Source: DASQDN01 sp963833675 (GTDB lineage Bacteria; Acidobacteriota; Terriglobia; Bryobacterales; Bryobacteraceae). Taken from it: DNA of 64,000 bases. The notes under the pieces are model-generated. The model was given only the letters and a program-made list of their open reading frames with translations. It was not told the origin of the DNA and did no database searches. Below are positions 46,290 to 57,438 of this stretch, piece after piece (the stretch's first letter is position 1; every line of letters starts with the position of its first letter). The position numbers were made by a program, and so were the translations under genes. The stretch covers positions 49,369 through 113,368 of the forward strand of contig CAWHYW010000048.1 in assembly GCA_963833675.1 (NCBI GenBank), written 5' to 3'.

Positions 46290-47639
46290 ATGCCTTCACA
46301 TCCAGCCCCACGGGACTGGTCCCCAATTTCCTGGAGATCCAAACCCGCAGCACAGCAGCCGAGCTATCCGTCTGAAGCCGAACTCGAATCCGCCCTCCGC
46401 CGACTTGCGGAGCTTCCGCCTCTGGTTACAGCTTGGGAGATCGAAGGACTAAAAAATGATCTCGCCGAGATCGCTGCGGGTCGTAAGTTCTTGCTTCAGG
46501 GAGGTGACTGCGCCGAGAGTTTCGGCGACTGCAATGCTGCTGCAATTGTCAATCGCATCAAAGTTCTTCTCCAGATGAGCCTGGTGCTGGTGCATGGCTC
46601 AGAGAAGCCGGTGGTGCGAGTAGGCCGATTTGCAGGACAATACGCGAAACCGCGTTCCTCCGATAACGAAACCCGGGACGGGATCACGTTGCCCGCCTAT
46701 CGTGGCGACCTGATCAATCGCAAGTCCTTTGATGAGACATCGCGCACGCCGGATCCGGAGCTCCTCCTCCGCGCATATGAGCGCGCGGCGCTAACCCTTA
46801 ACTACACCCGAGCCTTGGTACGCGGCAGTCTGGCCGATTTACATCATCCCGAAAATTGGAACATCGGTTTCATTCAAAAGGCCGAACTGGCTAAAGAGTA
46901 TGCGCAGATCCTCGAAAGCGTTTCGCACGCGCTTCGGTTCATGGAAAACGTCCTGGGCGTTCATGCCGAAGCCATGCAGCGGGTGGATTTGTATACCAGC
47001 CATGAAGGCCTTCATCTGCCGTACGAAGAAGCCATCACGCGCAATGAAGGAGGCCACTGGTACAACCTTTCGACACATTTCCCTTGGATCGGCGCGCGGA
47101 CCATGTCGCTCGAGGGCGCCCACGTGGAATATTTCCGTGGTATCGCTAACCCGATCGGCATCAAGGTCGCGGCAACTGCGGATGCAGATTCATGCCTTCG
47201 AGTTCTGGATTTCCTCGACCCTGAGCGCGAACCCGGTCGGATAACGCTCATCCATCGCTTCGGCGCCCAGAAGATCCGCACGGCGCTGCCTGGCTTAATT
47301 CGCGCGGTGAAAGCTTCCGGCCGCCACGTAGTCTGGTGTTGCGATCCGATGCACGGGAACACAAAAACCACTAGCGGCGGAATCAAGACTCGTCATTTCG
47401 CAGATATCCTAAGCGAACTGGGATCTGCCTTTGAAGTTCACGCGGCGGAAGGAACCTATCTGGGTGGCGTCCATCTGGAGCTATCGGGAGAAGATGTGAC
47501 CGAATGCGTAGGTGGTGCTTCGGGGATCACGGAATCAGACCTCGCCCGAGCATATAAATCCGATGTCGATCCCCGGCTAAATTACGAACAGGCGCTAGAA
47601 GTGGCGATGTTGATAGCTCACAAACTCCGGACGGCTTAA
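46290..47639 (+). CDS. 3-deoxy-7-phosphoheptulonate synthase, class II
   Basis: A 449-residue first enzyme of the shikimate pathway, condensing phosphoenolpyruvate and erythrose 4-phosphate. Class II hallmarks: the metal-ligand Cys in LLQGGDCAESFGD, VVRVGRFAGQYAKPRS, YTSHEGLHLPYEEA, RFGAQKIR and VVWCCDPMHGNT. Length matches AroG/AroH of the plant-like class. It is divergent from the amidohydrolase with 54 bases between, where its promoter must lie. Confidence 0.95.
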   Translation: MPSHPAPRDWSPISWRSKPAAQQPSYPSEAELESALRRLAELPPLVTAWEIEGLKNDLAEIAAGRKFLLQGGDCAESFGDCNAAAIVNRIKVLLQMSLVLVHGSEKPVVRVGRFAGQYAKPRSSDNETRDGITLPAYRGDLINRKSFDETSRTPDPELLLRAYERAALTLNYTRALVRGSLADLHHPENWNIGFIQKAELAKEYAQILESVSHALRFMENVLGVHAEAMQRVDLYTSHEGLHLPYEEAITRNEGGHWYNLSTHFPWIGARTMSLEGAHVEYFRGIANPIGIKVAATADADSCLRVLDFLDPEREPGRITLIHRFGAQKIRTALPGLIRAVKASGRHVVWCCDPMHGNTKTTSGGIKTRHFADILSELGSAFEVHAAEGTYLGGVHLELSGEDVTECVGGASGITESDLARAYKSDVDPRLNYEQALEVAMLIAHKLRTA

Positions 47640-47667
47640 GACAAGCGCCCGGCGCGTAAGTTGTGCG

Positions 47668-49222
47668 ATGTTGGATCGCATGCGGCTTCTCGTCTACGGG
47701 TTACTTGCCACTCTTGCGTTATCCGCCAGTGAATCCTATCCCACGCCCCGCTTTACGGACCCGCAGCGCGTCGCCAGGCTCGGAACGGCCTTTGGAGACA
47801 TCGATCAGATCTTCCGCCAATACGCAAGCGAGCGGAAGATTCCGGGCATGGTCTGGGGCATCGTCATAGACGGCCAACTCGCCCATACCCAATCTGTCGG
47901 CGATCACGTCACCTCCGAAACGATCTTTCGAATTGCGTCGATGACGAAAAGCTTCACGGCGCTGGCGATTCTCAAACTGCGGGATGAAGGCAAGCTAACA
48001 CTGGAGGATCCCGTTGCGAAATGGATTCCCGAGTTTGCCCGCATGGAGATGCCCACACGTGACAGTCCTACCCTTCGAATCCGTCACTTGCTGACGCACA
48101 ACGCCGGATTCCCTGAAGACAATCCATGGGGAGACCAGCAACTTGGAGCTTCGGATCAGCAGCTCACTGCCTGGCTGAAAGAAGGCATTCCGTTCTCCAC
48201 CACGCCGGGAACACGATATGAATACTCGAATTACGCCTTTGGGCTTCTGGGTCGAATCGTCACGAAAGCATCGGGCATGGCGTATGACAGGTATGTCCAG
48301 ACTCAGATTCTCGGCCCTCTGAAGATGTCCGCATCGACATTTGATGCTGCGTCCATACCTGCAGGCAAGAGAGCTACCGGCTTCCGGCTCCTCCCAAACG
48401 GCTCATATAGCGAGGAGCCGCAGCTACCGCACGGAGCATTCGGCTCCATGGGAGGATTGCTTACAAACGCCAACGATCTGGCGCGGTACATAGCCTTTCA
48501 ACTATCCGCATGGCCGCCCCGAGATGACGCGGAGACAGGACCGGTGCGGCGGAGTTCCGTGCGCGAGATGAACCATCTCTGGAATCCATCGAACCTGACC
48601 GGCGGGAAACTGCCAACCGAAGTACGCGGATATGGTTACGGTCTGCAGAGTCTCCGTCGATTGCCGGTTCGAGCATGTTGTCGGTCATGGAGGAGGTCTG
48701 CCCGGTTTTGGTTCCTATATGGCCTGGCTTCCTGACTACGGAGTCGGCATGTTTGCGATGGCCAACTTGACGTATGTGGGTCCCTCTCAGCCGATCAATC
48801 AGGCGTGGGACATCTTGTTGAAGACCGGAGGACTACAGAAACGGCAACTGCCCGCATCTCCGCTGTTGACACAAACCCGCAATCGGATCTTCGAGCTTTG
48901 GAAATCGTGGAATGTGGAGGAATTAAAGAAAATTGCGTCAATGAACCTGCTGCTCGACATTCCGCCCTCGCAACGAGAAGCCCAGATCCGGCAGCTTAAG
49001 TCCGAAGTGGGTGAATGCTCTTCCGCCAGTCCGGTGATCCCGGAGAACTGGATGCGCGGTCAATTCAACCTGACCTGCGAGAAAGGTACGGTTGGCGTGT
49101 TCTTCACCATGGCCCCCACCAAACCGCCCGGCGTCCAACACCTATCTTTCCAGCGTATCAAGGATGATGCCCAGCTCGGCGCGCCAACAGGGCCGCCCGC
49201 CGGAGTGGCGTGTTCCGAGTAG
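47668..49222 (+). CDS. Serine beta-lactamase-like hydrolase (frameshifted)
   Basis: About 515 residues, exported (MRLLVYGLLATLALSA signal). The active-site triad of the class C/penicillin-binding group is present: SMTK (SxxK) near residue 91, YSN (YxN) near 190, and HGGG after the frame change near 48650 (VVGHGGGLPGFGSY). The C-terminal third is a small beta domain (FNLTCEKGTVGVFFTM). Activity may be on peptides or esters rather than beta-lactams. Its stop is two bases from the convergent thiS stop. Confidence 0.85.
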
Positions 49223-49224
49223 CA

Positions 49225-49452
49225 CTACCCGCCTCCGACAAACTGAACAATCTCCAGTTGCGCTCCCGCAGCAATCTGAGTCGAATCCCAAGAAGGCTGC
49301 CGGACGATCTCGCGATCCAGTTCCACCGCCACCCTCTCCGCGTCAATCTCGAGCCAGCGGAGCAGCCCGAGCACGCTCAAACCCGCCGGCACAGTCTTCG
49401 TCTCCCCATTCACGGCGACCTGAATGGTTTGACACCCTTCTTGCAGCGTCAT
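49225..49452 (-). CDS. thiS: Sulfur carrier protein ThiS
   Basis: A 75-residue ubiquitin-like protein ending GGG, the C-terminus that is adenylated and thiocarboxylated to supply sulfur for the thiazole of thiamine. IQVAVNGETKTVPAGLSV, LLRWLEIDAERVAVELDREI and AGAQLEIVQFVGGG match the fold. Residues before IQV are a short extra arm; an alternative start is not obvious. No thiG, thiF or thiH lies in the window. Confidence 0.85.
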   Translation of the reverse strand: MTLQEGCQTIQVAVNGETKTVPAGLSVLGLLRWLEIDAERVAVELDREIVRQPSWDSTQIAAGAQLEIVQFVGGG

Positions 49453-49496
49453 ACTATCTAATATTAGGCCCGAGCACGCGCTGAAGCTCTCCCTGC

Positions 49497-49990
49497 ATGC
49501 CTTCTAATTATTACGAGCTATATTTTCCGATCCTGTGCCAGGTGATTCTGGCGGCCGCAGTCGCCGCCGGACTGGTTGGGGCGGCCTGCTTCTTGGCAAA
49601 CGTGTACGGAATGCCGCAAAAGATACGCCCTATGAATCCGGCATGCAGCCTGTCGGCTCAGCCCGGGAGCGGTTCAGTGTTAAGTTTTTTTTAGTCGCTA
49701 TGGTGTTCATTCTGTTCGACATCGAAGCGATCTTTTTGTATCCGTGGGCAGTAGTCTACCGCGAGTTGGCTCGTCAATCGCGGTTGTTTCCATTTGTCGA
49801 AATGCTATTGTTCATTGTTTTAGTGTTGGCCGGATTTTTCTATATCTGGAAGAAGGGCGTTCTCGACTGGTCCCACGAAGCGATGAAAGCCTTCCGGGAA
49901 GACGAGCGGCCGAAGCCGCTGTCTGCCCGTATGGCCGGGCCAGGGTATACGCTAACAGAAGAGAAGCCGGCGCAATTGATCGAAAAGTAA
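49497..49990 (+). CDS. nuoA: NADH-quinone oxidoreductase subunit A (frameshifted)
   Basis: First gene of the complex I operon. ATG 49497 starts PSNYYELYFPILCQVILAAA (first helix). After a shift near 49598 the other frame gives DTPYESGMQPVGSARERFSV, KFFLVAMVFILFDIEAIFLY and PWAVVY, the canonical NuoA region with the loop Cys replaced by Ser (YESG instead of YECG). The C-terminal extension (KAFREDERPKPLSARM) is hydrophilic. Ten bases to the next start; no nuoB follows. Confidence 0.9.
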
Positions 49991-50000
49991 TTCTGGATAA

Positions 50001-50492
50001 ATGATCTCCGATCAGGTTCGTGAAATCCCTGTAGTGCAAGCTCTGCTCGCGCAGTTTCCCGATGCCGCAAAGGACGGAAATAATCGGCTGGGTGAGCTGA
50101 CTCTGGAAATCGATCCGGCCCAAATTGTGGCGGTTTGCCGGTTTCTGAAGGACGTACAAAAGCTCAACAGGTTAAGCGGCATCACAGGCGTCGACTGGTA
50201 TCCGGTGGAACCGCGCTTCGAAGTCGTCTACTTCCTCCACTCGATGGAACGTCGGAGCGAGCGGTTGCGGTTGAAGTGCCGCCTCCACGGTGACAATCCC
50301 GAAATCGATTCGGTTACGGAAGTATGGCACGGCGCCAACTGGTATGAGCGTGAGACGTTCGATTTGTTCGGCGTTCGCTTCCGCAATCATCCCCATATGG
50401 CTCGGATTATGATGCCGGACGATTGGGAGGGACACCCGCTCCGCAAAGATTTTCCCGTTCACGGCCATCGGTACAGTTACAAGGACGAGTAG
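50001..50492 (+). CDS. nuoC: NADH-quinone oxidoreductase subunit C
   Basis: 163 residues of the hydrophilic arm. NRLSGITGVDWYPVEPRFEV and the motif ANWYERETFDLFGVRF, then HPHMARIMMPDDWEGHPLRK and DFPV, are the 30-kDa subunit signature. The N-terminus is slightly long. It is not fused to NuoD, whose start is seven bases downstream. Confidence 0.94.
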   Translation: MISDQVREIPVVQALLAQFPDAAKDGNNRLGELTLEIDPAQIVAVCRFLKDVQKLNRLSGITGVDWYPVEPRFEVVYFLHSMERRSERLRLKCRLHGDNPEIDSVTEVWHGANWYERETFDLFGVRFRNHPHMARIMMPDDWEGHPLRKDFPVHGHRYSYKDE

Positions 50493-50499
50493 GCCTAAC

Positions 50500-51750
50500 A
50501 TGAGCGATCCCGACCTTAAAGCAACCACCGCAACGCTCGAAGCCAGCCCGGCTGAAATCGAAAAGGACGCGCAGCATCACCGCCGGCGGATGACCCTCAA
50601 CATGGGTCCGCAGCATCCTTCCACACACGGAGTACTCCGTGTCTTGCTGGAACTGGATGGCGAAACCGTAATGCGCGCGTACCCAGACATCGGCTTCCTT
50701 CACACCGGAATTGAGAAACAGTGTGAGGCGAGGAATTACCAGCAGGTGGTGCCGCTCACCGATCGTGTCGACTACCTGTCGAACATGATCAACAATCTGG
50801 TGTACGCGCTCGCCGTGGAAAAACTGCTGGGCGTAACCGGAGAAATGCCGGAAGCAATAAAGATGATGCGGGTGCTGCTCTCCGAACTACAGCGCATCAA
50901 TAGCCATTGCGTCTGGCTGGGCACCCACGCGCTCGATATCGGCGCAATGACCGTATTCTTCTATTGCTTCCGCGAACGCGAAGACATCCTCAGAATCTTC
51001 GAGATGTTTTCCGGTCAACGGATGATGACCAGCTACATCCGTCCTGGCGGACTCGCGCTGGAGCCGCCGCGCGGTTGGCGGAAAGCCGTCGGGAAATTCA
51101 TCGATGCCTTCTCCGACAAGGTCGATGAATACGAAGAGCTGCTGGCCAAAAATCCGATCTGGCTCGCCCGCACCCAGGGCGTTGGGTTCGTTCCGCTGAA
51201 TGACCTTCTCGATTGGGGCGTAACCGGGCCGATGATCCGCGCAGCCGGTCTGCCGTGGGATATCCGCAAAGACGAGCCCTACTCCGGCTACGAGAAATTC
51301 GACTTCATGGTGCCGACCCGCACTGAAAATGACGTCTGGGCGCGGTATCGAATCCGCATGGAAGAGATGCGGCAAAGCGCCAGGATTGTGAAACAGGCGC
51401 TCGACGGCATGCCGGATGGGCCCTGGCAATTGGATATTCCTCGAGTGACGCTTCCTGGCCGCGAGAAAATGAAGACGCAGATGGAAGCGCTGATCCATCA
51501 CTTCAAAATCGTTACCGAGGGTATGAGAGTACCGGAAGGCGAAGCTTATCAAGCCTGCGAATCGCCGCGCGGCGAAATCGCCTATTACGTTGTAAGTGAC
51601 GGCTCTCCGAACCCGCATCGCGTGTTCATGCGAACCCCGAGTTTCGGCAACCTTCAATCGTTGCCGGCGATGTGCGAAGGCAAGTTGATTGCCGACACGA
51701 TCGCGTCGATGGGCAGTATGGATTTCGTACTCGGAGACGTGGATCGCTAA
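50500..51750 (+). CDS. nuoD: NADH-quinone oxidoreductase subunit D
   Basis: 416 residues, the 49-kDa quinone-site subunit. MTLNMGPQHPSTHGVLRVLL holds the quinone-binding His/Tyr-region signature; PDIGFLHTGIEKQCEARNY and the C-terminal CESPRGEIAYYVVSDGSPNP with PSFGNLQSL are canonical. In the assembled complex it contacts NuoB, which is not encoded here. The stop overlaps the next start (TAATG). Confidence 0.96.
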   Translation: MSDPDLKATTATLEASPAEIEKDAQHHRRRMTLNMGPQHPSTHGVLRVLLELDGETVMRAYPDIGFLHTGIEKQCEARNYQQVVPLTDRVDYLSNMINNLVYALAVEKLLGVTGEMPEAIKMMRVLLSELQRINSHCVWLGTHALDIGAMTVFFYCFREREDILRIFEMFSGQRMMTSYIRPGGLALEPPRGWRKAVGKFIDAFSDKVDEYEELLAKNPIWLARTQGVGFVPLNDLLDWGVTGPMIRAAGLPWDIRKDEPYSGYEKFDFMVPTRTENDVWARYRIRMEEMRQSARIVKQALDGMPDGPWQLDIPRVTLPGREKMKTQMEALIHHFKIVTEGMRVPEGEAYQACESPRGEIAYYVVSDGSPNPHRVFMRTPSFGNLQSLPAMCEGKLIADTIASMGSMDFVLGDVDR

Positions 51751-52244
51751 TGACTTTCTCCCCCGAACTCGAACAACGGCTCGCCAAGCTGATGGTGTCC
51801 TACCCGCAAGGCCGGGTCCGTTCCGCGCTCATCCCGATGCTGCTGTACTGTCAGGATGAGGTCGGCTACCTTTCCGAAGAAGTTATCCTTGAGTGCGCCA
51901 AGCGCCTCGGTATCTCGCGGCTGCAGGTAGACGAGGTAATCGGATACTACTCGATGCTGCACAAAAAGCCGCTCGGGAAGTATCACGTGCAAGTCTGTAC
52001 CAATGTAAGTTGCCAGTTGCGCGGGGCCGAGGAACTCTATCATCACGCGGAAAAGACATTGGGTATCGGCCATAAGCAGGTGACTGAGGACGGACTATTC
52101 TCGCTCGAGGAAGTCGAGTGCATGGGCGCCTGCTCCTGGGCTCCGGCGGTCCAGGTGAACTACGATTTTCACCACTATGTGACAGACGAGTCGCTGACCG
52201 CGCTACTGGACAATCTCCGCGCGTCCAGACAGAAGGTTCAATAG
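51750..52244 (+). CDS. nuoE: NADH-quinone oxidoreductase subunit E
   Basis: 164 residues of the NADH-input module. The [2Fe-2S] ligands are in VCTNVSCQLRG (Cx4C) and CMGACSWAP (Cx3C), with the N-terminal helical domain (RSALIPMLLYCQDEVGYLSE). Start at ATG 51750 removes an upstream extension that lies in nuoD. Confidence 0.95.
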   Translation: MTFSPELEQRLAKLMVSYPQGRVRSALIPMLLYCQDEVGYLSEEVILECAKRLGISRLQVDEVIGYYSMLHKKPLGKYHVQVCTNVSCQLRGAEELYHHAEKTLGIGHKQVTEDGLFSLEEVECMGACSWAPAVQVNYDFHHYVTDESLTALLDNLRASRQKVQ

Positions 52245-52246
52245 GG

Positions 52247-53561
52247 ATGCTTTACAACGAACCCAGTCCGCTAGAAACAAAGGTTCTTACCCGCCGATTC
52301 GGACTCGAAAACTCCGCTTCAATCGACACCTATCTCGCCACCGACGGCTACAAGGCGTTCATGAAGGCCGTCGGGATGACGCAGGACGAAATTATCAACG
52401 AGGTGAAGGCTTCCAACCTGCGTGGCCGGGGCGGCGCGGGGTTCCCCACCGGAATGAAATGGTCCTTCGTCCCTCGCAATGTCGAGAAGCCACGCTATAT
52501 CGTGGTCAATGCGGACGAATCCGAGCCCGGAACCTGCAAAGATCGACTACTGATCGAGTACGATCCCCACCAACTCATCGAAGGCGTCCTGATTGCTGCG
52601 TTAGCAGTTGGCGCGAAGGCGGGGTACATCTACATCCGCGGCGAGTACCGCTACCTCATCGAGATCATGGATCGCGCGATCGCGGAGGCGTACTCGAAGG
52701 GTTGGCTCGGGAAGAACATCAACGGTACTGGTATCGACTTCGAATGCTATACCCACACCGGAGCGGGCGCTTATGAATGCGGCGAAGAGTCCGCGCTGCT
52801 CGAATCGCTCGAAGGCAAACGCGGCATTCCTCGCATTCGCCCTCCGTTCCCCGCCGTATCGGGGGCCTGGCAATCGCCGACCGTCCTGAACAACGTTGAG
52901 ACGTATTGCGCGGTACCGCCGATCATTCTAAACGGCGGACAGTGGTTCGCGAATTTAGGCACCCCGAAAAATGGCGGAACGCGTCTCTTTTGCCTCTCCG
53001 GCCACGTGAACAAGCCCGGCGTGTACGAATTGCCGATGGGATTCAACCTGCTTCGCATGATCGACGAAGTAGGCGGTGGTGTTTGGAAAGGCAAGAAGCT
53101 CAAAGCGGTCGTTCCCGGCGGATCTTCCTGTCCCGTGCTGCGCGCCGAGGAATGCGATCTCGCGATGGACTACGACACCGTCGCCAAGGCGGGTAGCATG
53201 CTCGGGTCGGGCGGCGTAATGGTGATGGACGAAGATACCGACATCGTCAAGGTCGCTCTCCGCACCATGAAGTTCTACCAGCACGAAAGCTGTGGCTGGT
53301 GCATCCCATGCCGCGAAGGCACAACCTGGCTGAAGAAGTTGCTGGGCCGTTTCGATGAGGGCTTCGGGCAATCCAGCGATATCAATCTTATCGGTGAAGT
53401 GGCGAAGAACATGCTCGGGCCGGACATTCTGTCCCCTCGGCGATGCCGCCGCTATGCCGACAATCGCGTTCGTCGAAAAGTTCCGCGACGAGTTTGAAGC
53501 GAAGCTGACAGTAGTTCCCGGTTCTTTTGAAGACAAGAGTCGGTTGATTCAGGTTGTCTAA
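52247..53561 (+). CDS. nuoF: NADH-quinone oxidoreductase subunit F (frameshift near the end)
   Basis: About 437 residues, carries FMN, the NADH site and one [4Fe-4S] cluster. GLRGRGGAGFPTGMKW is here SNLRGRGGAGFPTGMKWSFV (NADH/FMN loop); AYECGEESALLESLEG and the cluster ligands in CGWCIPCREGTTWL follow. A shift near 53425 moves to the frame with FCPLGDAAAMPTIAF (fourth ligand) and the end SFEDKSRLIQVV. ATG 52247 is two bases after the nuoE stop. Confidence 0.94.
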
Positions 53562-53569
53562 AGAGAAAA

Positions 53570-55675
53570 ATGGCTGATCTGGTAAATCTCACGCTCGACG
53601 GAAAACCCATTCAGGCCGCGCCCGGCACGCTTCTCATTGAAGCGGCGCGCAAGCAGGGGATTGAGGTTCCGGCGTTTTGCTACGTGGAAGGTCTCGCGCT
53701 GCAAGCCGCCTGCCGCATGTGCCTGGTCGAAGTCGAGAAGATGCCCAAACTGCAAACCGCGTGTACGCTACCGGTCGGCGAAGGCATGGTCGTTCGTACG
53801 AATTCACCCGTCATTCAGCAGGCCCGCAAGTCGATGCTCGAACTGCTGCTGACAAATCACCCGCTCGATTGTCCGGTGTGCGACAAAGGCGGCGAATGCG
53901 AACTGCAGGACATGGTATTCACATACGGCGCCGGCGAAAGCCGGTTCACCGAAGTGAAACACCACGTCGATGAAAAGCAATTTTCACCAGTCGTCTTTTT
54001 CGATGCCCCGCGCTGCATCCTCTGTTATCGCTGCGTCCGAATCTGCAATGAAGGCATGGGCGTCGGCGCGTTAGGTGTCATCAATCGCGGCGTTACCAGC
54101 GAAATTGCTCCGAACCTGGGAGACCACCTCGAGTGTGACGAATGCGGTGAATGCATCGACATCTGCCCGGTCGGGGCGCTGACAAGCGAAAGCTATCGCT
54201 ACAAGGCCCGTCCGTGGGAGATGAATCACGTGGGCACGATTTGTACCCACTGTTCTAACGGGTGCAAAACCACTCTGGGCGTACGGAACGACCACATCCT
54301 TCGTGGGAATAACCGCGACCGATCCGGCATCAACGGAGAATTTCTTTGCATCAAGGGCCGTTACGCTTTCGACTTCATCGATCATCCCGAGCGTCTGCAG
54401 TCGCCGATGATCAAGGTGAATGGCGAATTTCAGCCGGTATCCTGGTCTCGCGCGCTGATGACGGTGGCGAAGAAATTCAAGGAAGTCCGGGAGGCCAACG
54501 GCAAGTTCGCTGTCATCGGCTCAAATCACACCAGCAACGAAGAGAACTACTGGCTGCAGAAGTTCGCGCGTGAGGCGCTTAACACCAACAGCATCGATCA
54601 TCGCCGGACAGGAGATCTTGCGACCCTGCTCGATGCCTTGAGCGGACGCACGAACGCCCTCGCCAGCGTCGAAGATCTCTACACCACAAAGGCGGCCCTG
54701 GTCATCGGCTCCGATCTGTCGCAGCAACATCCGCTTCTTGCGAATCAACTTCGGGCAAACTTCCGGCATCACAAGGCGGCCATCTATACCGTCACTGAAG
54801 GCCCGGTGCGCGAGCGCAAATACGCCAAACTGATGCGCATCGCCGAGCCGGCGCGCCAATTGGAAGAAGTCGAAGCGCTTCGCGACCGAGCTTGCCGCTT
54901 CCGGCGAGTTGGTCATCCTGTTCGGCGACACCGTCAAGGGCGATGCAGTTCGCCGTCTGGTCGCTTTCGGCGACTCGCTCGGTATTCCGGTCAAATACGT
55001 TTGCCTGGTGGATTACTCGAACTCGCGCGGCGCTTCCGATATGGGGCTGCTGCCCGACCTGGGTCCCGGATATCATCCGACCGGAGCCTCCGGACTTACG
55101 CTTCCTGAGATTCTCGCCGCCCACGATCTTGATGTGGTCTGGATTGTCGGCGCGAACCCGCTTGCCGGGACTTCGCTCGCATCCGACGGCGCGTTCGTCG
55201 TAGTCCAGGAAATGTTTATGACGGAGACGGCGAAGCGGGCCGACGTGATCTTCCCCGCTGCCTCCGCTTACGAGAAAGACGGAACCGTCACCAACGTTAC
55301 CGGTGAAGTCCAACAGCTGAAGCGGGCATCGAAGACTATGGGAGCGAAGCCCGACCTCGAGATCTTCGGCCTGATCGCTAGAGAGATGGGAATCCGTGAT
55401 TTCCTGCCTGCCAAACCGGATGCCGTCCTCGAACAAATCCGCAAGACCGTCCGCGGTTATAACGTACCGCTTGCCTGTACTGATGACAGGCGGAGCGGCG
55501 CAGACGATGCCCGTGAATGGGCGCGTACCCGTTGTATCGAGGCCGGAGTTGATCCAATCTGCCCGAGACACGCTGTTTACGTCCGGTTCGTCTGGGCCGC
55601 TATTCGCATAAGCTTAATTCCGTTATGGAGCGCGACCGTGTTCGTCTCTACGATTCCGGCGTGACAGCGCCTTAG
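53570..55675 (+). CDS. nuoG: NADH-quinone oxidoreductase subunit G (frameshifted)
   Basis: The large iron-sulfur subunit, about 700 residues. The [2Fe-2S] domain (FCYVEGLALQAACRMCLVEV), His-ligated cluster (HPLDCPVCDKGGEC), two [4Fe-4S] sites (CILCYRCVRICNEG, CDECGECIDICPVGA) and the extra cluster (ICTHCSNGCK) are followed by the molybdopterin-oxidoreductase-like domain. Frames change near 54885, 55490 and 55600: LAASGELVILFGDTVKGDAV, then GGAAQTMPVNG, then HKLNSVMERDRVRLYDSG before TAG 55673-55675. All cluster ligands are intact, so the breaks are probably indel errors. Confidence 0.9.
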
Positions 55676-55698
55676 CGCGGACTGGACACGACTAAACG

Positions 55699-56893
55699 AT
55701 GGATAACTTCTTCGTCATCAGTCTGATCAAAACGGGTATCGTTGCATTCGTCTTTTTGACGCTGCTTGCGTATCTGCAGTGGATCGAGCGTAAGGTATTG
55801 GCCCACATTCAGCTCCGTCCAGGACCGTATCGCGTCGGTCCCCACGGTTTGCTCCAGCCGCTAGCGGACGTAATCAAGCTGCTGACCAAAGAAGGCTTTA
55901 TCCCTTCGAACGTCAACACGTTCTTTATCTCTGGCGCCGTTTCTGGCGGTGACCATCGCGCTCATCTCCATCAGCGTCATTCCCTTCGGTCCTGAAATCA
56001 ACATCGCCGGCGTCCGCACCTGGATGCAGTTGACCGACCTGAAGATCGGAATCCTTTTTGTTCTGGCGCTCTCCTCGGTCGGGGTCTACGGAGTGGCACT
56101 CGCGGGATGGGCATCGAATAGCAAGTATTCGCTGCTGGGTGGACTTCGCTCGGCGGCGCAGATGATCTCCTATGAACTGCCGATGGCCTTGTCGCTCGCC
56201 GCGCCGCTTCTCATGCTGAACACGCTCAGCCTGCGCGAGATGGTCGAATGCAGAATGGCTTCGTTTTCGGATTTATTCCCCGCTGGAGCATTCTGCAAGG
56301 ACCATTCCCTCAGATATTCAGTTTCATCGTGTTCCTGATCTGCGCGTTTGCCGAGACGAATCGCGTGCCGTTCGATTTGCCCGAAGCCGAGAATGAACTG
56401 GTCGCCGGCTTTCATACCGAATACTCCTCCATGTCGTTCGCCGCGTTCTTCATGGCCGAATACGCCAATATGGTGACGGTAACTTCCATCGCAACGTTGC
56501 TGTTCCTCGGCGGCTGGCATCCCATTTTTCCGGCTGAGTACGGTTCCTGGTTGATCCCGGTTATCCTGTTTATCGCCGCCGGACTGATCTCGATTTTTCA
56601 TGGCCTGAATCCATCGCGGCCGTTCGACAGAATTACTCTGCCGATATTCGGCGTCGTCTTCATCATTGCTGGGACTCGCTTTCACAGTGCCGTTGTTGCA
56701 GCCGATTCCTTCTGCCGCTGTTCTGGTTCGCCGCGAAAACCGGATTCCTGCTTTCATCTTCATCTGGATTCGCGGTACGCTGCCGCGCTTCCGCTACGAC
56801 CAGTTAATGGCGTTTGCCTGGAAGTTCATGTTTCCCGTCGCGCTGATCAATCTATTGGTAACGGCCTTGGCCGTAGCGCTGACAACGGATTAA
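55699..56893 (+). CDS. nuoH: NADH-quinone oxidoreductase subunit H (frameshifted)
   Basis: About 395 residues, the membrane subunit beside the quinone tunnel. QWIERKVLAHIQLRPGPYRV, MISYELPMALSLAAPLLM, ETNRVPFDLPEAENELVAGF and HTEYSSMSFAAFFMAEY are all in place but lie in different frames, with changes near 55945, 56260 and 56675. The end (LINLLVTALAVALTTD) stops one base before the nuoJ start, leaving no room for nuoI, which normally sits here. Confidence 0.9.
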
Positions 56894-56894
56894 G

Positions 56895-57438
56895 ATGCCG
56901 CCAATCGAACCGATTCTGTTCGCTAATCTTCGCCGGCATCGCGGTATTGTCCGCGATCAGTCTGGTGGTCCAGACGCACCCGATCGCGAGCGCCCTCTCG
57001 CTTGTCGGGGTCATGGGCTCGCTTGCCGTGCTCTACCTGCTCCTGGGAGCCGAGTTTATTGCCGCTGCCCAGCTCATTGTCTACGCGGGCGCGATCATGG
57101 TGCTGTTCATCTTCGTCATCATGCTGCTGAATGCCGGAGCGGAACACGGCGCAGCCGGTCCAAGATTCGTGAAGTGGCTCGGCATCCCACTGTTTACCCT
57201 TTTCGTGGGTCTGCTGAGCTTTATCATTCAGAGCCGTCTACCTGATACGAAGCCGGTGATCTTCGGCTCTTTCACAGCAGCCACCGGACTTGAGATCGGA
57301 CGCGTGCTTTTCACGCAATACCTGCTACCGTTCGAGGTGACCTCGCTCCTGATCCTGATTGCAATCATCGGCGCAGTAGTTCTCGCGCGCAAGGAGATTG
57401 AAGCCCAATGCCTCCGATCCCGAACTCCGTTCCGTTGA
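56895..57438 (+). CDS. nuoJ: NADH-quinone oxidoreductase subunit J (frameshifted near the start)
   Basis: About 180 residues with five helices. ATG 56895 gives MPPIEPILF; after a shift near 56925 the frame continues IFAGIAVLSAISLVVQTHPI, LGAEFIAAAQLIVYAGAIMV and LFIFVIMLLNAG, the NuoJ signature with the pi-bulge region. The frame runs 31 bases into nuoK; the true end may be earlier, after VLARKEIEAQ. Confidence 0.88.

Noticed and set aside
53355..53561. Separate small ferredoxin-like gene
   Set aside because: It is the frameshifted C-terminus of nuoF containing the last cluster ligand.
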